A stretch of DNA of 17,934 nucleotides from contig JAUWYU010000013.1 of the NCBI GenBank assembly GCA_030615655.1, positions 1 to 17,934 of the forward strand, given 5' to 3'. Numbering within the stretch: position 1 is the first letter of the stretch; the number at the start of each line of letters is the position of its first letter. The notes beneath the pieces are model-generated. The model was not told where the DNA came from. It did not search any database and saw only the letters and a program-made list of their open reading frames with translations. The DNA comes from Dehalococcoidia bacterium. GTDB lineage: Bacteria; Chloroflexota; Dehalococcoidia; Dehalococcoidales; RBG-16-60-22. Of the stretch, positions 7,713 through 14,790 are shown piece by piece. The position numbers and the translations under genes are program-made.

Positions 7713-8975
7713 CTACCTGATTGCCCGAAGCATTATTTCGGTAATATCATAAACCTTCATCCCGGTTTTCTTAGCCTCAGCGGCTTGACCGAGGATGTCT
7801 TTACAATTAGGGCAGCAGCTTACTATTGCCTCGGCACCGGTTGTCCTGGCTTCCTCGGCCCGTTCCCCGGCTGTCCACAGGGCAAAGTCCGGGAAGGCTG
7901 TCCCCACACCACCGCCATATCCGCAGCACCAGGCATTATCCCAGACTCTCTGCATTTCAATAAGCTCTATCCCACGAATTCCTTTGAGGATATTCCTTGG
8001 CGGCTCATAAACGCCGTTGTATCCGCGCCTCCATGTCTTCCCTACGGCGATGTTGGGCGGCTCATATTTTGGTTCCCAGTGATACCACGGTTCGGCCAGC
8101 CTGCCAAGGTTGCACGGGTCATGGTAGGTTACCTTCATGGGAACTCTTCTTCTGAACTTTAATTTGCCATCCTTCATCAACTGGTCAACATATTCCGTTA
8201 TGTGAAGTACACTGTACGGCATATCCTCGGTGGACTTCTCCAAAATCTTGGGATAATCCGCCTTGAGAGTCTTGTAGCATTCAGCGTCACTTGTTATTAC
8301 TTTCTTGGCACCCGAGTCCTTGATAGCCTTAATGTTATGGTCGGCCATCTCCCGTGCCAGTTCCAGCTGGCCGGTGGCGAACAGCTCGTGGCCGCTGCTC
8401 CATTCGTCAGCCAGAACCATGAATGGGACTCCAGCCTGGCTCAGCAGCCTTGCGGTGGCCTGGGCTATCTCCGGGTGCCGGTAAGACGAGGGGTCACCGA
8501 CAAAATAAAGGATATCCGCTTTCTGGGCAGGTTTAACGTCTTCCGGCATCCAGTTCAGGCGCTCCTTGTGGTCGGCACCGTAGATATTGTGGCTCTTCTT
8601 GACATTATCAGCCAGCATCTTGTGCTCAGGCATAGGGCCCTTGCCCTGTTCAACACACCGGCATCTCAGTGTCTCGATTACCTGCAGCACCTCGACATCC
8701 AGGTTTCGTTTGCACCTTATGTCGCAGCCGCCACAAAGGGTGCAATGCCACAAAGCGTCCATGAGTTTCGGGGTGAATTCCAGCTTGCCGTCCAGTTCGG
8801 CTAAGGCTGAGTGCAGCAGGCCGTGAGCCGAATAAAGATTGAATCTGTACCTCGTGTCTATCGGGCACTGCCGCGAAAATCTGGAGCTTTTTATATAGTT
8901 GAGGTCGGGGAACTTACAGTAGCTGCACCTCACACACGTCGCGGCTTGATGTTTATATTCTTCAACTTTCAACAT
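7713..8975 (-). CDS. Fe-S protein with CCG domains (HdrB/HdrD/GlcF-like), first CCG site degenerate
   Basis: This 420-residue protein is an electron-transfer subunit. Its N-terminal part carries cysteines for two cubane clusters: C14, C17, C20 with C37, and C78, C81, C84 with C88 (CTLCGGCDIRCKRN). Two CCG domains of the heterodisulfide reductase B / glycolate oxidase GlcF type follow. The second is intact: HDPCNLGR (C288), CCGYGGG (C350-C351) and CCPNC (C387, C388, C391). The first keeps the fold signature (YRHPEIAQATARLL) but has lost most cysteines: GDPSSY where GC is usual, EWSSG (S193-S194) for CCG, and SDAEC for SCAEC, leaving only C233. It starts at ATG 8975 after AGGTGA. It lies 30 bp downstream of one flavoprotein and 21 bp upstream of another, the position GlcF or LutA-type subunits take beside their flavin partners. 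It is inferred to collect electrons from both flavoproteins and pass them to a quinone, ferredoxin or ETF partner outside the window. Confidence 0.9.
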   Translation of the reverse strand: MLKVEEYKHQAATCVRCSYCKFPDLNYIKSSRFSRQCPIDTRYRFNLYSAHGLLHSALAELDGKLEFTPKLMDALWHCTLCGGCDIRCKRNLDVEVLQVIETLRCRCVEQGKGPMPEHKMLADNVKKSHNIYGADHKERLNWMPEDVKPAQKADILYFVGDPSSYRHPEIAQATARLLSQAGVPFMVLADEWSSGHELFATGQLELAREMADHNIKAIKDSGAKKVITSDAECYKTLKADYPKILEKSTEDMPYSVLHITEYVDQLMKDGKLKFRRRVPMKVTYHDPCNLGRLAEPWYHWEPKYEPPNIAVGKTWRRGYNGVYEPPRNILKGIRGIELIEMQRVWDNAWCCGYGGGVGTAFPDFALWTAGERAEEARTTGAEAIVSCCPNCKDILGQAAEAKKTGMKVYDITEIMLRAIR

Positions 8976-9005
8976 TTTTCACCTACTTAAGTTATCTAAT
9001 TTGAA

Positions 9006-10466
9006 CTAGAAGCATAATCTGCCGGGGGACATGATGTTATTGGGGTCAAGCAATTGCTTGACCTTTTTCAGGGCTGTCGTATAGCTTGCAGCTTTATCAT
9101 AGACCATATCCACTACAACGCCGTATGGCCTGGAGAAGTAGCCGCCCATATCCATTGCGGTCTCGGCAGCCTCAGCGTATAGGTTACGAATCATCGCCAC
9201 TTCATCAGTGTCGTCTGGATTGTAGGGGAAGCTGCATTCAAAATGACAGGAACGTCCGTACTCCATGGGTTGTATGTAGATGCCTATATCATCAATACAG
9301 TAGCCATTCTCGGCGGCCACTTGGTTCATGACCTGAACAAAATCAGGCGTCCTGTTCAGCGTTGTATAGAAGAAAACATCCTGGCAGGCGCCTTTATCGG
9401 CAAACTTCCAGTAGGTCTTCTTCTCAGGCCAGGCGGTGCGGAGCATTCCCGGCAACTCCCTTTCAATTCCGGGTAACCCGGGCAGTGACGTCGGCAGTGC
9501 CGGGATATGCAGCTCGGCAGCTGCCTCACGCAGTCCGTCCTCTTCATATTCTATTTTCTCTTCAGGGCGTCTCCAGCCTCCACCTAAGACCAGGATTACC
9601 GTCCAGGGTGTCAGTATTCTCCTCAGATTGTTATAATCCTGAGGCCATTTCTTGGTTAAAATAGCCGCAAGGTTTACGCTATTTATTATGAGGCACTCTT
9701 CACCTATCATGCGCCGCTGCACGTTGTAAACGAGCTGGATGGCATCCTCGAGGCTCTCAAAGGGAATAAAAAGAGTCTTGTCTATTTTGGGCCTGGGTGC
9801 CATCTTGACCTTGGCCCAGGTCACCACTCCCATAGTCCCCTGGGCGCCCTGAATAAGCCAGTTATAAGACAGGTACCCCGGCCCTCCGGGGTTAACCCCC
9901 TCGGCCATGCTCTTATCGGGAAACCCGGGCACACAGGCAGAGCCGGTGCGGAACACTTCGCCCTCGGGTAGCACTGCCTCCATGGTTACCAGACTGCCGG
10001 CGTACTCGAACTTGGGTATCAGCATGGGTTCCCTCTCCAGGTGGCTGGTCAATACCGACTTCAGCGGATGGGGCAGAAGTGGGCAAAGGCCCATCATTTT
10101 ATGTTTCGCCGCTTCAGATTGCAGTTGTCCCCAGGTGACGCCGGGCTCAACCCTCACCATCTTATTGTACAGGTCAACCTCCAGAATCTTGTTCATCCGC
10201 CTCAAATCCAGCACTATCCCGCCCAGATTTGGAATCGTGTTGCCATAGAAGTGGATGCCTGAGCTGGCGGGCACAACGGGTATCCCGTTTTCGTTGGCCA
10301 GCCTGACGACCCCATGAACCTCATCCGTATTCTTCGGCCTGGCTACATAATTGGGCATACGAGGGGCACTGAGACTACAGTCCTTGGAATAAGATAGAAG
10401 CACTTCGGGGTCATCGGAGACATTTTCGGCGCCAACTATTTTTGTTAATTTCTCTTTTATCTGCAC
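9006..10466 (-). CDS. FAD-binding oxidoreductase of the VAO/PCMH family (second of two)
   Basis: This 486-residue flavoprotein has the same fold as the product of 6213-7691 but is clearly diverged from it. Landmarks are PASSGIHFYG (about 76-85), IVLDLRRMNKILEVD (about 94-108), VEPGVTWGQL (112-121), GGPGYLSYNWLIQGAQGTMG (about 193-212) and the closing LDPNNIMSPGR, the usual end of FAD-linked oxidases. The loop around 76-85 resembles p-cresol methylhydroxylase more than GlcD. The start is a GTG at 10466, chosen because GAGGAGG lies nine bases upstream and no in-frame ATG is near. It is the first gene after the longest spacer in the window (132 bp), so it may have its own promoter. Together with the CCG Fe-S protein and the other flavoprotein it gives a flavin / Fe-S / flavin set like GlcD-GlcF-GlcE. 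One of the two flavoproteins may be structural or have a second substrate. The substrate is unknown. Confidence 0.86.
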   Translation of the reverse strand: MQIKEKLTKIVGAENVSDDPEVLLSYSKDCSLSAPRMPNYVARPKNTDEVHGVVRLANENGIPVVPASSGIHFYGNTIPNLGGIVLDLRRMNKILEVDLYNKMVRVEPGVTWGQLQSEAAKHKMMGLCPLLPHPLKSVLTSHLEREPMLIPKFEYAGSLVTMEAVLPEGEVFRTGSACVPGFPDKSMAEGVNPGGPGYLSYNWLIQGAQGTMGVVTWAKVKMAPRPKIDKTLFIPFESLEDAIQLVYNVQRRMIGEECLIINSVNLAAILTKKWPQDYNNLRRILTPWTVILVLGGGWRRPEEKIEYEEDGLREAAAELHIPALPTSLPGLPGIERELPGMLRTAWPEKKTYWKFADKGACQDVFFYTTLNRTPDFVQVMNQVAAENGYCIDDIGIYIQPMEYGRSCHFECSFPYNPDDTDEVAMIRNLYAEAAETAMDMGGYFSRPYGVVVDMVYDKAASYTTALKKVKQLLDPNNIMSPGRLCF

Positions 10467-10598
10467 TATTTCCTGCCTCCTCTTTTAGCGAATGGGAATT
10501 CTCAGGTAACTATAATATGACCCTTGAATAATGTTGAGTTGATTTACATATCTGTCCCTTTTTACATCTTAGCATACGTGACGCTTTGTGCCATAATA
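10467..10598 (-). other. Longest intergenic spacer (132 bp), possible internal promoter
   Basis: This is the largest gap in the window, between the CoA-transferase stop and the GTG of the second flavoprotein. It is AT-richer than the coding sequence. On the minus strand it contains TATTAT at about 10511-10516, which could be a weak -10 element, but I see no convincing -35 at 16-18 bases. I see no terminator-like hairpin with a T-run and no short ORF with a ribosome site. A secondary promoter is possible but not shown. Confidence 0.25.
10476..10482 (-). promoter_or_regulatory. Ribosome binding site of the GTG-started flavoprotein
   Basis: GAGGAGG on the minus strand lies nine bases before the GTG at 10466 and supports that non-ATG start. 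Confidence 0.6.
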
Positions 10599-11960
10599 CT
10601 ACGGGTAGAACATCTCCCTGGCGGCTTGCCCCAACTCGGGCTGAAAATCGGGGTGGGCTACCGAGATAATAGCCTCTGCCCTCTCCCGCCGGCTCTTGCA
10701 GTCCAGGTTAGCGATTCCATACTCGGTAACCAGGTAATCGAGGTAAACCATGGGAATCATTATCACCGTACCCGCCTCAAATTTGGGCACTATCCGCGAT
10801 ACCTTCCCGTTAAGGGCGGTGGACTTCAGCATGGATATCGAGCGGCCTCCCTTGGAATAGTGAGCGCCGACGCAGAAGTCCACCTGTCCCCCGGGACCGG
10901 TGATTGGCGTTGAGCCAAGGTGAGTAATGACAACCTGTCCCAGGATGTCTACCGACAGGATATTATTGATGGCCACCATGTTGTCCTGTGCGGCAATTCT
11001 GGGGACACTACACTGTGTGGAGATGTCCCGGAATAAAAATGTCGGGTTCTCCCTGACATATTCCCGGGACTCGATACTGACGGGCTTATCGTAGCCGTAA
11101 AGTTGGAGGTTGGCGGCGGTTACTATACCGGTATCATGAGTTTTCTTCTTGCCGGTGATAACGCCGCGCTTGACCAGGTCTATAGTCTGGGAATAGATTA
11201 CCTCACTATCAATGCCGAGGTCGTTTTTCTCTGCCATGAAGCCCATAATCGCCTCGGCGGCCGTCCCCACCCCTATCTGGACGGTATCGCCGTCTTTAAT
11301 CAGGGAGGCGGCATTGGCGCCGATGACCTGGGATAGCTCCCACTCTTCGGGTGACGGCGTCATCCCCAGGATTTCCTTGCCCCTCAGTTCTTCCGCCTCG
11401 GGTGCTTCAACCAGATAGTCTATTTCATCTATGTTGACATACTCACCGTGTACCCAGGTAAGGCGAGGGTCGATTTCGGCAATCTTTACCTTGGCGGTTC
11501 TACAGGTGGTCGGTGTGTACCAGGGATGCGGTCCGAAGCTGCAGCGGCCGTTTTCATCGGGGGGGGTGAGCTTGAAAAAGAAGAAGTCTTTATAGTGGTA
11601 CAGCCGCCCCCTGTCGGCGCACTCCTGCCTGTCGCCGTTGCTCAGCCCGAAGACGGTCGGCTGCCAGTCGATTTTCTTGTTACGTACTTCTTCCCGTGTA
11701 GTCCTCAGGGTCATGGGGTCTTTGATACGGAACGCTTTTTCCATTTCAGGATACTGGCTGGGGTGAAGGAAGGGGAAGTCCTCGACCCAGTGAGAGGTCA
11801 AGGTTACATTCTCCAGCTCACCGCATCGCCTGGCTGTTTCCAGCATGATATCCTTGGGCTGGTCCATCATGGCAAAGATGACATCAGAGCCGGAGGTTAT
11901 CAGTCCAGCGGCTTGCTTGGACGTTATTAATTTATCGCGGTATTTATCCTGCCACTTCAT
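10599..11960 (-). CDS. Class I CoA-transferase, 4-hydroxybutyrate / acetyl-CoA hydrolase-transferase family
   Basis: This 453-residue protein aligns end to end with 4-hydroxybutyrate CoA-transferase (AbfT) and butyryl-CoA:acetate CoA-transferases. It starts MKWQDKYRDKLITSKQA. The catalytic Glu that forms the gamma-glutamyl-CoA thioester is Glu253 in LGIDSEVIYSQ (AbfT has LGIHSEMISDG). Later conserved blocks are GPGGQVDF (about 355-362), IVPKF and YLVTEYGIANL, and the C-terminus has AHPDFQPEL. Members swap CoA from acetyl-CoA or another acyl-CoA onto a short carboxylate in the cytoplasm. The stretch after the Glu (YSQTIDLVKRG) differs from the usual SDG-type sequence and may reflect another acid substrate. 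The N-terminal third is also diverged and contains FFFFK near residue 126. It starts at ATG 11960 with only a weak ribosome site. Its presence with abfD and an iron alcohol dehydrogenase supports, but does not prove, use of 4-hydroxybutyrate. Confidence 0.9.
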   Translation of the reverse strand: MKWQDKYRDKLITSKQAAGLITSGSDVIFAMMDQPKDIMLETARRCGELENVTLTSHWVEDFPFLHPSQYPEMEKAFRIKDPMTLRTTREEVRNKKIDWQPTVFGLSNGDRQECADRGRLYHYKDFFFFKLTPPDENGRCSFGPHPWYTPTTCRTAKVKIAEIDPRLTWVHGEYVNIDEIDYLVEAPEAEELRGKEILGMTPSPEEWELSQVIGANAASLIKDGDTVQIGVGTAAEAIMGFMAEKNDLGIDSEVIYSQTIDLVKRGVITGKKKTHDTGIVTAANLQLYGYDKPVSIESREYVRENPTFLFRDISTQCSVPRIAAQDNMVAINNILSVDILGQVVITHLGSTPITGPGGQVDFCVGAHYSKGGRSISMLKSTALNGKVSRIVPKFEAGTVIMIPMVYLDYLVTEYGIANLDCKSRRERAEAIISVAHPDFQPELGQAAREMFYP

Positions 11961-12020
11961 TACTTTTTATTTCTTTATCCCGCCTCAAGCATCCGGCGAT
12001 GCTGTGTTTTGTATAGATGC
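11961..12020 (-). other. Spacer with small hairpin (AGCATC/GATGCT)
   Basis: This 60 bp gap precedes the CoA-transferase. It contains a six-base inverted repeat with a four-base loop at 11988-12003 and no adjacent T-run on the minus strand. The upstream region of the ATG lacks a clear Shine-Dalgarno, unlike the other genes here, so translation of the CoA-transferase may be weaker or depend on RNA structure. No promoter is evident. Confidence 0.3.
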
Positions 12021-13421
12021 TTAACTACTGACTTCGTCGGCGGCGATATCTCCGGCTATTCTTCCCTGGGTAAAGCATTGAACCGTCATGGTTCCGGTAT
12101 AGTAATGCGAGGGTATGCCCATCAAGCCTCCGGCTACCTCCCCGGCCGCATAGAGTCCTGGAATAACATCGCCAAACTGGTTGATTACCTGGTTCTTCGG
12201 ATTAATTTTCAAGCCGCCTTTCATCGAGGTCAGGCAAACTTTGCATCTGACGCCATAGTACGGAGGTGTATCCAGTTTATGAGGCGGCTCACCCGGATGA
12301 GCCATTCCCCACAGCTTCCGGCCAAACTTCCTGTCGTAACCATACTTATCTATATCGGAGTTATACTCATCTATGGTCTTCTTTAAGCCTCCGGCGGTAA
12401 TGCCGAGGATTTTTTCCAGTCCCTCGACGGTGTCTGCCGAATATATCTTTTCACGCGGCTTGGTCTTATACGGGTCGGCCTGCTTGCCTCCTTCGTCATA
12501 AATGGAAAAGTGCAGTCCGGTGGGGTCCTGCATGATAATTTCCTTATATCTCATGGTATAGGCATTCATGTCGGCTGTCGCCTCATTAGCCCACCTCTGC
12601 CCATGCCTGTTCACGGCGATGCCACCGAAGCCCGTGCTTGATAAGGGATGACCGGTTTCGGCGCATACCGGCAGTGACGGGCATACGGCCAGTCCGATAC
12701 CTTCCGTTGCCGCGCCTATAGCCAGAGCCATTTTCAGTCCGTCACCCTGGTGCGTTGGGGGTGCTGTCGGCACGAGGTCAGCGTAGGCCGGGCCGTATTC
12801 TTTAACAAGTTCATAATTCTGGCAAAAGCCACCGGTGGTGAGAACAACCGCTTTCCTGGCTCTGAAGTTCAAGGCCTTATTATCATGTTTAGCGGTAATG
12901 CCGATGACTCTGCCTGTCTCAGAGTCGACGATGAGTTTTTGGGCGTGATGCTTATGCCTGATATCAATTTTTTCCTTTTCAGCTGCTTTCCTGAGAACCT
13001 GACAGAGACCGTTACCATGGCCTTCAAACCTAATTGAGCGCCTTACCTTGTGTCCCGGAGCCAGCTGCAATATCTCTGGTTTGGCGCCTATTGATTTAAG
13101 CCAGTAATAGACTTCCAGCTGCCGGTCAGCTATGGCCCTCCACAGCTCCGGAGAACCGCCGCTAATCTTGACGGCTTCTTCGCAGAGTTCGTCAGCCGAA
13201 TCTTCTACGCCCTGTTCTTTTTGAATGTCCGTGCCGGCGAAGGGTGTGCCGCCGGCAATCATAGCCAGACTGCTGGCCATGCCAGTCGAGGTCTCTAGTA
13301 CTATCACCTCGGCCCCCTTGTCATGTGCCGTAATGGCTGCCGGTATACCGGCATTACCACCACCTACTACAATGACATCAGCTTCACCATCCCACTTTTT
13401 GGGAACTTGCGAGAAAGTCAC
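12021..13421 (-). CDS. FAD_binding_2 flavoprotein (fumarate reductase / ketosteroid dehydrogenase superfamily)
   Basis: This 466-residue protein has an N-terminal FAD-binding Rossmann motif, VIVVGGGNAGIPAA (about 16-29), with Glu43 in VVLE-type position for the ribose. A second FAD motif, GLYAAGEVAGGLMG (about 422-435), and GRIAGDIAA close the protein. The length is that of a stand-alone catalytic subunit without haem or FMN domain. Fumarate reductases keep a His in an HTMGG motif and an Arg in a GxNRLGG motif. Here these regions read LTSMKGGL and GIPSHYYTG, so fumarate is unlikely to be the substrate. The tyrosine pair near 440 recalls 3-ketosteroid delta-1-dehydrogenases and other enoate-forming flavoenzymes, but only loosely. 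No signal peptide precedes the FAD motif. The start is GTG 13421, supported by AAAGGAGGT six bases upstream. It probably introduces or reduces a C=C bond next to a carbonyl, coupled to the acyl-CoA dehydrogenase genes upstream. Confidence 0.88.
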   Translation of the reverse strand: MTFSQVPKKWDGEADVIVVGGGNAGIPAAITAHDKGAEVIVLETSTGMASSLAMIAGGTPFAGTDIQKEQGVEDSADELCEEAVKISGGSPELWRAIADRQLEVYYWLKSIGAKPEILQLAPGHKVRRSIRFEGHGNGLCQVLRKAAEKEKIDIRHKHHAQKLIVDSETGRVIGITAKHDNKALNFRARKAVVLTTGGFCQNYELVKEYGPAYADLVPTAPPTHQGDGLKMALAIGAATEGIGLAVCPSLPVCAETGHPLSSTGFGGIAVNRHGQRWANEATADMNAYTMRYKEIIMQDPTGLHFSIYDEGGKQADPYKTKPREKIYSADTVEGLEKILGITAGGLKKTIDEYNSDIDKYGYDRKFGRKLWGMAHPGEPPHKLDTPPYYGVRCKVCLTSMKGGLKINPKNQVINQFGDVIPGLYAAGEVAGGLMGIPSHYYTGTMTVQCFTQGRIAGDIAADEVSS

Positions 13422-13427
13422 GAGAGT

Positions 13428-13436
13428 ACCTCCTTT
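13428..13436 (-). promoter_or_regulatory. Ribosome binding site of the FAD_binding_2 flavoprotein
   Basis: AAAGGAGGT on the minus strand, a near-perfect anti-16S match, lies six bases before GTG 13421 and fixes this non-ATG start. Confidence 0.75.
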
Positions 13437-13469
13437 CTAAATTCAAATCCTGAAGCCTCTTCGGGCTTT

Positions 13470-14690
13470 TCAGGCTGTAATTATGGGACTTGCTATCATC
13501 ATATCCTTAACCGGCATCTTGGTCATAATCTCGGCGCCGTTATCGCCGACTACAATCATCTCCTCCAGTTTGGTTCTGCCAACCTCCGGGTCAAACTCCA
13601 TCGCCTCCACAGCCATAGTCATACCCTTTTCAATGGTCATGGGGTAATCAAACGACCAGAGCCGGTTGATGGTCGGATATTCGTAGAGCCACAAGCCTAA
13701 GCCGTGGGCCAAATCCTCGCACCATACATACTCTTCAGTGGGATAGCCCCTCTCCTTGGCGGGCAGCCAGTGTTTGGCGGCGTCGGCTGTAGTTGCTCCG
13801 GGCTTGATGGCTTCGATAACATTGTACACGCGCTCATAGCTCCTCTTGTGCATATCCATCTCTTTCTGGTTGGGCTTTCGGCCGACGATGATGTTGCGAT
13901 AGTAACAGGTATTGTATCCCAGGTAGGTAATGCGGCAGAAGTCAACGGTGACGACATCGCCTACCTGTATTATCCCTGTGTTACGAGCGCCTCCCAGGAC
14001 ACCCCAGACATCCTCAGCCCCGGCGCTATACATGGCTTTATTGGCTACGGCGATAAGGTCTCGACCCAGAACGCCCGGTTTGAGAGCCTCGTACAATGCA
14101 TACCAGCCCACCTCGGATATGGCTACCGCCATCATCAGGCAGTTAATCTCGTCCTCTGTTTTGACCGCTCGCGCTTCCAGCATCGCCGTCATAACGTCAA
14201 CGGTCTCGATGCCTGCCTCCCTCAGTGCCTGCTGACCGGGTTCATCAAGCTTGTCAATGCCCAGCTTCTCTTTTTCCAGCCCCTTTTCTTTCAAATCCTG
14301 CCTGATGGACTGAGCGAATTTTTTAGCCCTTTCCCAGGTAGCATCCGGCCCGCAGGCTTCATCGGCCCACAGTATGGCGAGCTTGAGATTCTCAGGCTTA
14401 ATCCAGGGGCATGTCCCGAAGAGATTACCGGGCGGCAGTTCGTAAACTATCGGGTCGTGTTCCGCAAAGGCTACGGAGTATCTGAGCTGGTCGATGAAGT
14501 TCACCGCCCTGGTGCTGGTCACATAGCGCATGTTCTCGGGTCGCATTAGCAAACAGGCGGCTATACCGTGTTTCTTCAGGGAAGCCCGGGCTTTGGCCAG
14601 CCTTTCCTCTCTCATGCGAGCCGTGTTTATCCTCTCGGACCAGTCCACCGCCTCCGGTCCTCCGAATGGTCGTACCGCAAATTTCGCCAT
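13470..14690 (-). CDS. M24 family (creatinase / Xaa-Pro peptidase-like) protein with altered metal ligand
   Basis: This 406-residue protein has the two-domain layout of prolidase, creatinase, ectoine hydrolase (DoeA) and the DMSP lyase DddP: an N-terminal creatinase-type domain (about 1-170) and a C-terminal pita-bread domain. Four of the five usual metal ligands can be placed: Asp250 in VVTVDFC, His329 in LAHGLGL, Glu362 in MAVEAM and Glu376 in KLEEMIVV. The second Asp, usually in GYxSDxxR, is replaced by Cys262 in GYNTCYYR. A standard dinuclear peptidase site is therefore unlikely, though a mononuclear or differently liganded site is possible. It starts at ATG 14690 after GGAGGGGG and follows the acyl-CoA dehydrogenase pair by 100 bp. 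Non-peptidase members of this family cleave C-N or C-S bonds of small molecules, so a catabolic role on a small substrate fits this operon better than peptide turnover. That is inference. Confidence 0.88.
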   Translation of the reverse strand: MAKFAVRPFGGPEAVDWSERINTARMREERLAKARASLKKHGIAACLLMRPENMRYVTSTRAVNFIDQLRYSVAFAEHDPIVYELPPGNLFGTCPWIKPENLKLAILWADEACGPDATWERAKKFAQSIRQDLKEKGLEKEKLGIDKLDEPGQQALREAGIETVDVMTAMLEARAVKTEDEINCLMMAVAISEVGWYALYEALKPGVLGRDLIAVANKAMYSAGAEDVWGVLGGARNTGIIQVGDVVTVDFCRITYLGYNTCYYRNIIVGRKPNQKEMDMHKRSYERVYNVIEAIKPGATTADAAKHWLPAKERGYPTEEYVWCEDLAHGLGLWLYEYPTINRLWSFDYPMTIEKGMTMAVEAMEFDPEVGRTKLEEMIVVGDNGAEIMTKMPVKDMMIASPIITA

Positions 14691-14790
14691 TAGCCCCCTC
14701 CTTCGCCGATTAAGTAATTATGTCGTCACAGCATTGTGTTTTTAATAGGCTTCTGGCTAAAAATCAAGTTCGGTGTAACATCTCAAGTAT
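14691..14790 (-). other. 100 bp spacer, possible promoter or operator region
   Basis: This is the second longest gap, upstream of the M24 gene. It is AT-rich. On the minus strand CATAAT at 14717-14722 could act as a -10 element, but no good -35 accompanies it. A six-base inverted repeat, TTTTTA and TAAAAA, spans 14739-14763 with a 13-base spacer and could be an operator half-site pair or chance in AT-rich sequence. I see no small gene here. Confidence 0.25.

Noticed and set aside
13449..13474. Imperfect inverted repeat (CCTGAA...TTCAGG) over the end of the M24 gene, considered as a terminator
   Set aside because: The stem has a bulge, overlaps the stop codon and has no T-run after it on the minus strand. 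The downstream gene has a strong ribosome site and follows closely.
13704..14549. Plus-strand open frame of 281 codons
   Set aside because: It lies antisense to the M24 gene and shows no recognisable motif.
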